Assembly: GCA_944390115.1 (NCBI GenBank)
Contig: CALXOW010000001.1
Coordinates: forward strand, 58,233 to 122,232
Source: an uncultured Anaerobiospirillum sp.
GTDB lineage: Bacteria > Pseudomonadota > Gammaproteobacteria > Enterobacterales > Succinivibrionaceae
Direction of reading: 5' to 3'
Length of the DNA: 64,000 bases
Shown here: positions 26,882 through 35,142 of the stretch, in pieces
Position numbering within the stretch: the first letter of the stretch is position 1
Layout of the letters: every line of letters begins with the position of its first letter
Made by a program: the position numbers and the translations under genes
The notes under the pieces: model-generated
Databases searched by the model: none
The model's input: only the letters and a program-made list of their open reading frames with translations
Told to the model about the DNA's origin: nothing

Positions 26882-28099
26882 TTAATGGCGGCGTAAGGCC
26901 GCTAAGACCTTATCAAGCTCGGCTTGGGATGGCATTTTGCCATGGGCGGCCTTGGTTTTAGCCAGGCTAATGGCCAGCTCTAAGGCGGCTAAGTCCGCCC
27001 CATTATTTTCAGCCTTCTCCGGCTTGGGAGGAGGAGGTGGCGCCTTTAATACCTCGGTCAGTTCACTAGGTGACAGCGCGCGCAACCCCTGGCACAGGGC
27101 GTTAAACTCCATATAGGTGTCGGTTAGAGCTAAGGCAGCGCTGCAAGCCTGGCGCAGCGCGAGCTCGGCACTGAGGGCATCTAAGTCGAGGCCTGCTAAG
27201 AGCTCGGCTAAATTCTCGTTGCTGATAAAGTTCAGAGCTTGACCGCCTAAGATCAACTCATGGCTGCGTGGCAGGACTAAGTTGAGCTCGGTGCGGCTTT
27301 TCATCTCTAAATGAAAATCCTCCGGGCTAATCACAATGTCCTCTAAGGTGTAGGCGTCGGGCACATAGTCGGAGGCTAAAGCAAAGCCTGAGAGCTTGAA
27401 CGTACCGTCCGTGCTGCCATAAAAAGGTAAGGCTGAGAGCTTGGGGGCATCGACCACTTCTTGCATCACGGCGCTTAATGTGCGCTGCGGGTACTCATCA
27501 AATGGGCGGGCGCCTGCAAGGGCGGCTACGGTTGGATTAACCACAATCGGCGGCAAGGTCATCGAGCCGGTGGCACTGTCATATTGGGCAATGGCTTGCT
27601 GGAGTCCGGCTAAAATCGCAATGCCTTGCTCTAAAACGTAGTTGCGGGTGCCATCGGCGATGCTCTGAAAGCTCTGGTGAAGGGTGTAGAGCGTCCGGTC
27701 ACAAGCGGCAGGTCCTTGCTGTAATAGGTCAAGGAGCTTGATGCCAGGGCTTGCCAGGACAGCGGCCGCGCCCAGGGGCACGGTTAAATTGGTCGACTCA
27801 TCGACCAAGTTGAGCTCAAGGCGCGAGGCTTCAACTAAGGCCATCGGCTCATATTGGGCCAGGCCCATGATTTGGTCCACTGCCTTGGGCTGAAACTCAA
27901 TAGGCTCGCCCAAGGTCGTTTCTTCCACGAAGCCTAACAGCAGGGGATTGTCCGGGTGTAACAGCTCATCTTGCGCCTCTTGTACGAGCGCTTGCGCTTC
28001 ATTGTATAAGGCTTCAGCTGAGGGCGTAGCCACGCCATAGCCCAAGCTCATGAGCGGATAGTCCGCCACGCGGGCGCAAAGTTCAGCGGTACTTTCCAC
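26882..28099 (-). CDS. Unrecognised 405-aa protein heading the paralog operon
   Basis: GTG start preceded by AGGAGGGGATT. Not related by eye to the five downstream paralogs. It has no signal peptide and is acidic. The central part looks structured (PPIVVNPTVAALAGARPFDEYP, LTLED-like strands). A proline run PPPPPKPEK at about residues 350-360 separates it from a helical C-terminal segment. It is the first gene of a six-gene minus-strand unit with tight spacing through member 4. A role in the same process as the paralogs is inferred from the operon only. Confidence 0.65.
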   Translation of the reverse strand: MESTAELCARVADYPLMSLGYGVATPSAEALYNEAQALVQEAQDELLHPDNPLLLGFVEETTLGEPIEFQPKAVDQIMGLAQYEPMALVEASRLELNLVDESTNLTVPLGAAAVLASPGIKLLDLLQQGPAACDRTLYTLHQSFQSIADGTRNYVLEQGIAILAGLQQAIAQYDSATGSMTLPPIVVNPTVAALAGARPFDEYPQRTLSAVMQEVVDAPKLSALPFYGSTDGTFKLSGFALASDYVPDAYTLEDIVISPEDFHLEMKSRTELNLVLPRSHELILGGQALNFISNENLAELLAGLDLDALSAELALRQACSAALALTDTYMEFNALCQGLRALSPSELTEVLKAPPPPPKPEKAENNGADLAALELAISLAKTKAAHGKMPSQAELDKVLAALRRH

Positions 28100-28122
28100 A
28101 ATCCCCTCCTCATGACTTTGTG

Positions 28123-28215
28123 GTGTGTGAGCCTTTTTAGGCTCCTGCTTTGAGCCTTCTGGGGCTCCTGTTTTGAGCCTTGTGGGTCTCTTGCTTTGAG
28201 CCTTTTGGGTCTCTT
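28123..28215 (-). repeat. Four tandem 23-bp terminator-like repeats
   Basis: Units start at about 28123, 28147, 28170 and 28193. Each resembles GCTTTGAGCCTTTTGGGTCT followed by CTT. The first contains a perfect GAGCCT-TTTT-AGGCTC hairpin; the others hold weaker versions. The block begins at the stop codon of the MYG1 gene and ends about 25 nt before the 405-aa gene's start. Confidence 0.7.
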
Positions 28216-29212
28216 ACTTGGTGGTGAGTTCGCCGTCCTTAAGCCAGAGCTGGGCCATCGCTAAGACCGTGTCAAAGTCCATCGCGCCGCCGGTGAAACC
28301 GGCACGGTGCACGAAGATGGTCCCGTGCAGCCCGGTGACTGCATCTAAGGCCTTCTCATCTAAGCCGCGCCAGCTCTTCGGGGCTGGAAGCTTGTTCTTA
28401 AAGCGCTCAGCCTTGGAAAATGGCAGAGTCTGGATACGCCAGCCGCGCTTGCGGTCAGGGTAGATCGCGAGCATACAGTCCTTAAAGCGCTCGAAGTTGG
28501 CCAAGACCGCCTGAGTCCACGGCAGCTTCTCATGCATAATGAGCAGTGGGCCGCCATCGTAGAGGGCTAAGACCTTGGCAATGCCATTTTCCGTGTTGAG
28601 GGCATTGATCGCGGCGCTGATGAGCAAGCTCTTTAAGATCTTGACCGTGTTGGAGAATTGGGCGTTTTGCTCATCGCCCGTGACGTTCGGCAGATTCTGC
28701 ATTGCCACTAAGTAAGGCAGATCTGGGGTGTAGCGGTAGAACTCATTGAGCTCGTCCATGATCGCTTGGTCATGGGCATTCTCTGGCTTAATCAAGTCGT
28801 TTAAGTACGAGTTGAGCTGGCCGTTGTCGTTGAGGTCGACCCCGTACATGATCTCTTTGTCAATACGGGCCAGAGCGGCTTCGTAAACGGCATCAGTAAA
28901 CTCAGCGCGCTCACTGGCACTAAAGTGCTCTTGGGCGATGCGCTCTAAGTAGGCGCGGCCAAACTTGAGCCACATCAAGCCTGCGGTCGCGTAATGGATC
29001 CCGTTAGCACGGCTTAAGTTGAAGTCATTGGAGTGATGATCGAAATGCTTGTCATCGTTGATGCCCGAGACATCGATGATGAGGTCAGCCGTTTCCAGGA
29101 GTTTTGGGTCACGCGTACGGATCACTTCGCAGTGATCGTAGAGGTAGGACAAAATAGCGCAGGCCACTGTCTCATCGGCGTGAAAACTACCATCGTGGGT
29201 TGCAATTAACAC
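28214..29212 (-). CDS. MYG1/UPF0160-family protein (332 aa)
   Basis: GTG start with GGGAG six nucleotides upstream. N-terminal THDGSFHADETVACAIL carries the HxxxxHxDE metal-binding signature of the MYG1 family. It is followed by LIIDVSGINDDKHFDHH, also typical, and GIHYATAGLMWLKFGR. C-terminal WRIQTLPFS and FVHRAGFTGGA fit the family. Eukaryotic MYG1 is reported as a 3'-5' exonuclease; bacterial function is unknown. Length is normal. The stop lies in a tandem terminator-like repeat. Confidence 0.85.
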   Translation of the reverse strand: MLIATHDGSFHADETVACAILSYLYDHCEVIRTRDPKLLETADLIIDVSGINDDKHFDHHSNDFNLSRANGIHYATAGLMWLKFGRAYLERIAQEHFSASERAEFTDAVYEAALARIDKEIMYGVDLNDNGQLNSYLNDLIKPENAHDQAIMDELNEFYRYTPDLPYLVAMQNLPNVTGDEQNAQFSNTVKILKSLLISAAINALNTENGIAKVLALYDGGPLLIMHEKLPWTQAVLANFERFKDCMLAIYPDRKRGWRIQTLPFSKAERFKNKLPAPKSWRGLDEKALDAVTGLHGTIFVHRAGFTGGAMDFDTVLAMAQLWLKDGELTTK

Positions 29213-29529
29213 TGTTTACTCCCATAGCCTAGGGCAACAATAAAAATCAATGATGAACTCTATCTTAGCACGCCCCCGCCGGTGGAACTGACAGGCAAGT
29301 CACGTGGCACCAAAAAGCCACCTACGTGGCCCTATAAGCGATTACGTGGGACTCACCCCTCCAGCTGGGCTTGCTGCAAGTCTCAGATGCGATCCAGTCA
29401 GGCGTGGTCCGCCTTGCGCACCAACCGGTCGGGTGCACCAGCCGGTCTGGCATGGTATGCCGGGCGTACGGCACGCCGGGCGTGGCGCACGCGTCAGCTC
29501 AACAGCCCGTCCTGATGACGGGATCTGCA
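29213..29529. other. Intergenic region downstream of the IS256-derived gene
   Basis: 317 bp without a gene. ACGTGG occurs three times (29298-29347) and CGCCGGGCGT-like blocks recur near 29460-29485. I found no terminal inverted repeats here. Confidence 0.45.
29506..29522 (-). terminator. Hairpin after the IS256-derived gene
   Basis: Minus-strand CCCGTC, 5-nt loop, GACGGG, starting 8 nt past the stop; only a weak T stretch follows. Confidence 0.4.
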
Positions 29530-32500
29530 TTATTTGAGCTTGACCTTGGCATCAAGCTTCGGCGTGCTCACACCCGTGAGTGGCGCCAGCTGCTCGGCGA
29601 GCGCGGAGCGAAATTCCGGGGCTGGTACCGGGCAGTGGGCGTCGGCCGTCTTTTGAATGAGCAAGGCCTCCTCGTCGGCGCTCCCCGCCCCAGTTAAGGT
29701 CAGCTGCTCGGCCTCGTTAAACAAGGCACTGCCCGACAGCGCCATGAGCGCGGCCGAGTGCTCTTGCTTGCGGCTTTCGGCGGCGACTACCTGCAAGACA
29801 TTGCCTGCGCTCACCGTGCTGTTGTGGGCTTGCATTGTCAGCTCATCTCGGGCAGCGCTGTGCTCAGGCTGATAGTAGCTGGTGCTATCGGTGCTTACCG
29901 TAGCTGCGCTTAAGAGCGAGCTCATAACTTGCGGGCTGACCTCAAGTCCGGCGCCACTGGAAAGTGGCAGCTTAGAGCTTAAGTAGGTAGGCTCGACGGT
30001 GACCTTGCTTGGGTCAAAGCTTGCGCTCACCGGAGCTAAGCTGGAGTCCTCGGCACTGACCGGGGTGAGCTCGTCGCTAAGTGCAACCTGAGCTAAGTCA
30101 TTACCCATGGTAATGGCCTCAGGCTTAATCGGGTCAAAAGCTGCGGCTGCTGCTGCGAGCTGCGCCTTGCGCTCTTGGCGCTTTAAGTAGCGCGCACGGG
30201 CCTTTTCCTTCTCGCGTTGCCGCTTGGTCTGCTCTTGCTCGGCCGCTCTGGCCTCAACTTCCTTTTGCTTATTCTGTAAAGCCTCACGGAAGATCGGCGT
30301 GACCTGGAAGATCACATTGTTAACTTCATCGAAGTTGAAGTTATGGCCTAAGAGGCGATAGATGAGCTGACGCTCCGCCTGCTTGAGCTGGTCGTGCTCT
30401 TCCTTGAGTGCCTGTTCGATCGTCGGCTTGAACATGCCCATGACCGCATTGGCACTGGAGATATTGGAGCTAACCTGAGGCAAGTTGCCCTTGGTCAGCA
30501 GGCTGTAATCGTCGAGCTCAGCGCCCATTTGCGCCAGCAGCTGGGCACTATTGGTGGTGTAGCTGCGCGCAAAAGAGGAGCTATCGTCACCGCGATAGCT
30601 GGTCTCAGCATGCTCATAGACCGCTAAGTCAGGCTCTGCTTGCGACCAGGCACTCTCCCCAGTAGTTAAGACCTCGCCGTTGAAGGTGCGCTTGGTTGGC
30701 GCCAGCTCCAAGATCGAAAGTCCGGCCTTATCAAAGCCAATCGGGTGCTGGGCCGCGATCGCGGCACTGAGCTTGTTGCGCTTAGGCGTACGTGGCGTCA
30801 GCGCGTTTTGCGTGCCCGCCTGCAAGGTCAAGGTCGAGGTCAGACCTGGGACCGTCGCCCTTGGAGTTAAGGCGACAGCTGGTGGCACTGGGGTGAGCAG
30901 CGAGTCGAGCGGCTCAAAGACTTGTGCTGCCTGCGCGCCCATGACATGATCGTCGCTTAAGCTTACCGCCTTGGTGCTGGTATTAAGACCAAAGCTTGAG
31001 CCCGCCTCCGGGGTTAACTCAGCGGCGCTTAAAGCTGTGACTTGAGCTACGGCCTGGGCACTGAGCTCAACTTTAGGCTCAACTTGTACCTCTTCCTGCG
31101 GCTCGCTCTTAGTAGGAGCTACCTGAGGCTGGGAGCTATGCTCGATACTCTCTTGCCAGGAGGCACCTTGTAGGGCGCCCGTACCGGTGACATCGACCTG
31201 ACCGGTGAGCGAAATGCGCTTACGGTTGGCGTTGAGGCTGAAGATCGGGCCGGAGCTAAATTGCCCGAAGTGGCGGTACATGAAGTCCTGCTGACGCTCG
31301 GTTAAGAGCTCATCTAAGAGCTGAGCGCCCGAGACTTCTTGGGTACGCAGATGGGCAAAAAGACGCGAGAACTTGAGGTTGTACAAGGCTTCGTCTTGGT
31401 GCTCGAGCCACTCATGCTTAGCCCAAATGACGTAGCGGTAGAACAGGAAGTTCAAGAACTCGGCGTGATCCGAGAAGAAGTCGCTTGGGGCCTTCTTACC
31501 CATCAAGAAGGCGGCCTCATGGGCGACCATCTTGTTGGTGTTAAGCAGCTTGCGCTCCTCCAGTCCCAGCATGGTGTAGTTCTTGAGGTACTCGAGGTTA
31601 CCTTGGAGCACGGTGGTGCCCTCAGGTAAGCGTGGCTCCCACTTGGCGCGCAGCTCGTTGAGTTGAGTTAACGCCATAGTGTAGTCGGCGGCCTCACACA
31701 GCTGAGCGCTATCGGCCATAAACTCCTTGCGCAGCGTGCTTGGGAGCTGATAGCTGTCAAATTGCATCACCTCTAACAGGTTGTACTGTAAGGTGGCCTC
31801 AGGGTAGTGCTTGCGCAGGGCCTTGTCTAAGAAGCGGCACTTGAAGGCGGCTAAGGCAAAGCAGATGTGCTGGCAGCCTAAGTTCTTGAGATTGCCTAAG
31901 ATCGTGTCCCAGAAGACCAGCGAGGTGCGCTTGGAGGAAAAGTCTGGGATGACGCCCAAGAGGTCCTTGCGCCCATCCAAGGTCACGCCGATCATGAAGA
32001 GTTCGTGCTCAACATAGACGCGCTTGCGGCCTAATTTAAAGTGCACCGGATAGGTGTCAAAATAGACCAGAGCGTAAGCGCTATCGAAGTTATGGCGCGC
32101 GGCACACCACGACAGGGCTGGGCCTTTCATGGCGGCAATGAAGTCGGTGACCTCACGACGCTTGATAAAGCGCTTGAACTCTAAGGCGTAGCTGTCAATG
32201 ATGTCGCGCTTGCTCACACCCTCGATAAAGAGCAAGAAGGCAGGCAGGCCGATATAGGCGATGCCGTTTTCTTCGGCGCGCACGCGCTTAACCTCGGCAA
32301 AGAGGTCATGGAAGATGCCCGCAGCATCATTGCGCTTTTCCCAGCCCTCCAGCCACTTGGCCAGAAAGTCGGTGCCGACAATCGGCTTATTGACGCGCTT
32401 AATTGGGGCAAAGAGCAGGCTCGAGCGCATATTGTGCGGCTGCTTGGCCGACTCGACCTCGAGCGGATCGTCGTAGTCAGGGACGCGATCTTGGGTCTTG

Positions 32501-33180
32501 ATGCCCAAGGTGACCACGGTGACCGGCTCAAAGCGGTTTTGTGCGACCGCATCCGGGCTTGGGTCATAGCGCTTGCCTTCGGCACGTAGTTTAGCCAAGG
32601 CGGCCTTACGGGCTTCCTTGATCTGATTTTCGTGCTCAACGCGCTTTAAGCGCTTTTGGGCTACGCGCTCGGGGAGCTTAGCTAACTCTTCTGGAGCAAT
32701 GAAGAGCTCCTTTTCGTAGGTAGGTTTACGGCGCGCAATACGGATCTTGCTGCCGTCCTTGCGCTTGACCTTGATATAGGTCTTACGCTTTTTGAGCGTG
32801 CCATCTTCGTTGAGGCGTGAGGCTGGAACCTTGACGTTGGTGCCTGGCATGGTCACCATTGTTGGTCCCTTCTTGAGCTTTAAGCGCTTGCGCTCACCGG
32901 TGGCCTCATCAAAATCAGAGCCGCGCTCGACGCCGGCGCCCGCCTCCGAGGCGGCGCGCCCGACGCGTCCTGAGTGCAGATCGGTCAGCTCGTCCCCATC
33001 TCCGTACAAGGCGGCAACGGTATTGCTGGTCAGTTCCGCTTGCTTAGGGGATACATAGACCTCACCGCGTGCTTCAGCAGCGGCTTGGGCGATCTTCTTT
33101 GCGGCGTACTTACTTAAATGTTTTGGAGCGCTGGACTCTTGAGGTTCAGCGTTCTCTTGCTTACGAGAGCGACGTGCCAT
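29530..33180 (-). CDS. IS256 (mutator)-type transposase-derived giant protein, probably catalytically dead (1216 aa)
   Basis: The central 350 residues follow the IS256 Transposase_mut layout. VYFDTYPVHFK (about residue 373) holds the first aspartate. MIGVTLDGRKDLLGVIP and SLVFWDTILGNLKNLG match the next strands. FALAAFKCRFLDKALRKHYPEA stands where SDGxKG is expected, so the second Asp is Ala. LLNTNKMVAHEA stands where YTTNxIE is expected, so the Glu appears to be Val. IS256 transposases are about 400 aa; here a 300-aa Lys/Arg-rich N-terminus and a 550-aa Ser/Ala/Gln-rich C-terminus with a charged coiled-coil (NKQKEVEARAAEQEQTKRQR) are added. No terminal inverted repeats were found. I infer a domesticated DNA-binding protein. 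Confidence 0.6.
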   Translation of the reverse strand: MARRSRKQENAEPQESSAPKHLSKYAAKKIAQAAAEARGEVYVSPKQAELTSNTVAALYGDGDELTDLHSGRVGRAASEAGAGVERGSDFDEATGERKRLKLKKGPTMVTMPGTNVKVPASRLNEDGTLKKRKTYIKVKRKDGSKIRIARRKPTYEKELFIAPEELAKLPERVAQKRLKRVEHENQIKEARKAALAKLRAEGKRYDPSPDAVAQNRFEPVTVVTLGIKTQDRVPDYDDPLEVESAKQPHNMRSSLLFAPIKRVNKPIVGTDFLAKWLEGWEKRNDAAGIFHDLFAEVKRVRAEENGIAYIGLPAFLLFIEGVSKRDIIDSYALEFKRFIKRREVTDFIAAMKGPALSWCAARHNFDSAYALVYFDTYPVHFKLGRKRVYVEHELFMIGVTLDGRKDLLGVIPDFSSKRTSLVFWDTILGNLKNLGCQHICFALAAFKCRFLDKALRKHYPEATLQYNLLEVMQFDSYQLPSTLRKEFMADSAQLCEAADYTMALTQLNELRAKWEPRLPEGTTVLQGNLEYLKNYTMLGLEERKLLNTNKMVAHEAAFLMGKKAPSDFFSDHAEFLNFLFYRYVIWAKHEWLEHQDEALYNLKFSRLFAHLRTQEVSGAQLLDELLTERQQDFMYRHFGQFSSGPIFSLNANRKRISLTGQVDVTGTGALQGASWQESIEHSSQPQVAPTKSEPQEEVQVEPKVELSAQAVAQVTALSAAELTPEAGSSFGLNTSTKAVSLSDDHVMGAQAAQVFEPLDSLLTPVPPAVALTPRATVPGLTSTLTLQAGTQNALTPRTPKRNKLSAAIAAQHPIGFDKAGLSILELAPTKRTFNGEVLTTGESAWSQAEPDLAVYEHAETSYRGDDSSSFARSYTTNSAQLLAQMGAELDDYSLLTKGNLPQVSSNISSANAVMGMFKPTIEQALKEEHDQLKQAERQLIYRLLGHNFNFDEVNNVIFQVTPIFREALQNKQKEVEARAAEQEQTKRQREKEKARARYLKRQERKAQLAAAAAAFDPIKPEAITMGNDLAQVALSDELTPVSAEDSSLAPVSASFDPSKVTVEPTYLSSKLPLSSGAGLEVSPQVMSSLLSAATVSTDSTSYYQPEHSAARDELTMQAHNSTVSAGNVLQVVAAESRKQEHSAALMALSGSALFNEAEQLTLTGAGSADEEALLIQKTADAHCPVPAPEFRSALAEQLAPLTGVSTPKLDAKVKLK

Positions 33181-33338
33181 AACAATAAAATCTACCTAAA
33201 AGGCGTACGACAGGCCACGCTGACCGACCAAGACGCGCGACAGTAGCCGCTAACGTCTTGGCTGCAAGGTCATTTAGGCCTCAAGCCAAGCTACCGTGAC
33301 CCCGTGGGATAAACCCCGGTGTCGCAACGGCAGCAGTG

Positions 33339-33389
33339 GAAAAAACAACAAGACCTGCTCCCACCACTGCTGGTAGAAAAGCAGGTCTT
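33339..33389 (-). terminator. Rho-independent terminator of the TerC gene
   Basis: Minus-strand AAGACCTGCT, 20-nt loop, AGCAGGTCTT (perfect 10 bp), then GTTGTTTTTT. Lies 41 nt past the stop. Confidence 0.85.
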
Positions 33390-33430
33390 GGCTTGCTCAC
33401 TATTGTAGTGATTTTAGAACTCAGGACAAG

Positions 33431-34735
33431 CTACTTAGCCTTGTCCTCAGTGGCGGCAGCGGCAGGGGCCTCAGCGGTGCTCACCTCAGCGGTGGCAGCA
33501 ACCTCAGCTGGAGCGACAGTGGCCTCAGCGGTGGCTGGAGCGACAGTGGCCTCAGCGGTGGCTGGAGCGGCCTCAGTTGCACTAGCCTCAGTGCTGGCAG
33601 GAGTGCTGGTCTCAGCAGCAACTGGAGTAGCCTCGGCAACTGGGGCGGCTTCAGCGACAGCGCTGGCGGCCACTGGGGCAGCCTTCTTGGACTTGTCAGG
33701 GAAGACGAAGGAGGCGACGATGCCTAAGCCCAAGATAACCGCGATGACAATCAGCGAGGTGTAGACGCTGATGTCGATACCAAAGCCAAAGAGGTGGAGG
33801 CTGGCACTAGCGGCAAGCTTAAAGGCGATAAAGAACAGTAAGACCGTGACTGCCTTTTCGAGGTGAATTAAGTACTGGCGCATCGCATCTAAGACGAAGT
33901 ACATCGAGCGCAGACCTAAGACCGCGAAAATCATGGCCGAGTACACGATTAAAGGCTCACGCGAAACCGCGATGACGGCTGGAACCGAGTCAAAGGCGAA
34001 CATGACGTCGGTGGTCTCAATGACCGCTAAGCACAGGAATAATGGGGTGGCAAAGAGCGGACCGTGACGCTTTAAGACTAAGCCCTGATTCTCTGGCTTC
34101 TTCAGCTCCTCGTTGACATGAGCTTGCGAGACAAAGAAGGAGTGACCCACTAAGCGCGGGAATACCGGGAAGAAAAGGCGGACTGCGCGGAAGGCAATGT
34201 GATGGCTGTAGTCAGCGTTTTCGTCTTCGTTATCGTCCTTTTTGCGCAGCATCATAAAGCCTGAGGCGGCGACCAAGAGGGCAAAGAAAAATTCCACGAC
34301 CGGACCCATGGCAAAGAGGGCCGAGCCAATGACCACGAAGAGCAATCTAAAGAAGATTGCGCCCAATACGCCCCAATAGAGCACGCGGTGACAAAATTGT
34401 TCTGGTACTTTAAACCAGGCGAAGATCGCCATCATGACGAAGAGGTTGTCGACCGACAGCGCCTGCTCAAAGAGGTAACCGGCAAGGAAGAGCGAGGCGA
34501 CCTCACCGTTGAAGTGAACGTAGAGGAATAAGGCAAAGCACATTGAGACCGCAATCCAGAAGAGCGTCCACATAATCGCGGACTTTAAGGCGATCGGCTT
34601 GTCCTTACGGTGCACCCAGATATCAACGCTTAAAGCAAACAGTGCGACGATACCAAAGACCACCATGGTTTCGGTCTCAAGACCAATATGGGTGTTGACC
34701 ATGGGATCGGCAACAGGGGTAGTTGAAAGTGACAA
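33431..34735 (-). CDS. TerC/Alx-family membrane protein with repetitive C-terminal tail (434 aa)
   Basis: Integral membrane protein of the TerC family, which is linked to Mn2+ export and metal insertion at the inner membrane. Seen: EQALSVDNLFVMMAIFAWF and VIETTDVMFAFDSVPAVIAVS, the paired acidic TM motifs of the family, and about eight to nine hydrophobic segments over the first 320 residues. The last 100 residues are an Ala/Thr/Glu/Val-rich tail with tandem EATVAPATA-type units encoded by a 27-bp DNA repeat at about 33509-33565. The TTG start at 34735 lacks a well-spaced ribosome-binding site, so an ATG at about 34702 is possible. I saw no yybP-ykoY riboswitch. Confidence 0.85.
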   Translation of the reverse strand: MSLSTTPVADPMVNTHIGLETETMVVFGIVALFALSVDIWVHRKDKPIALKSAIMWTLFWIAVSMCFALFLYVHFNGEVASLFLAGYLFEQALSVDNLFVMMAIFAWFKVPEQFCHRVLYWGVLGAIFFRLLFVVIGSALFAMGPVVEFFFALLVAASGFMMLRKKDDNEDENADYSHHIAFRAVRLFFPVFPRLVGHSFFVSQAHVNEELKKPENQGLVLKRHGPLFATPLFLCLAVIETTDVMFAFDSVPAVIAVSREPLIVYSAMIFAVLGLRSMYFVLDAMRQYLIHLEKAVTVLLFFIAFKLAASASLHLFGFGIDISVYTSLIVIAVILGLGIVASFVFPDKSKKAAPVAASAVAEAAPVAEATPVAAETSTPASTEASATEAAPATAEATVAPATAEATVAPAEVAATAEVSTAEAPAAAATEDKAK

Positions 34736-35142
34736 TTGTGAGATTTACCTTTTGAGCTAAGACACAACAAAGAGGAACCAAGCCAGAACCAGCGCTCCAA
34801 AAGAGCCTGGGTCCCAGCGGCAAACTAATTATAATAACTAGCCAATGTTAAGACTAGGTTAAGAAAAAACAAGCATCCCTCTGCCAGTGCACCTAATCAC
34901 CGCCTGCCCCAACATGGGGCGCGTTAAAGTCTAGGTGCTAAGTCTCAGGCGTTGAGTTCAGGTCAGAGGCAAAGCCGGTAGCTGCTCGGCGTAGGCCTTT
35001 TAGGTACGGGCAGGGCGGTCTGGTCGCCCCAGAACACGCCTGACTTACGCCGCTCGTTTCATTCCGAGCTGGTGGGCAATGAGGCTAATGGCATAGCTGC
35101 TCCTCAAAAAAGATGGAAGCTAACCTAAAGCATCGTGGCTGC
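34736..35142. other. Intergenic region upstream of TerC
   Basis: 407 bp with no supportable gene. AT-rich around 34825-34875, where a minus-strand TerC promoter would be expected. The rest is plain. Confidence 0.45.

Noticed and set aside
22981-28099. T6SS/Rhs effector-immunity array
   Set aside because: No Rhs, PAAR, VgrG or toxin-like gene is present, so the idea is only analogy from the tandem paralogs.
28123-28215. CRISPR-like array
   Set aside because: Repeats are directly adjacent, without spacers, and look like terminator hairpins.
29282-29697. Plus-strand frames of about 77-108 codons downstream of the IS256-derived gene
   Set aside because: They overlap each other in different frames, are repeat-derived and Arg/Pro-rich, and partly run antisense to the transposase-derived gene.
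29213-33340. Complete IS element around the IS256-type gene
   Set aside because: I compared both flanks for inverted ends and a target duplication and found none that convinced me.
34736-34880. yybP-ykoY manganese riboswitch ahead of TerC
   Set aside because: Expected in some Alx/TerC leaders, but I could not find its conserved loops in the minus-strand leader.
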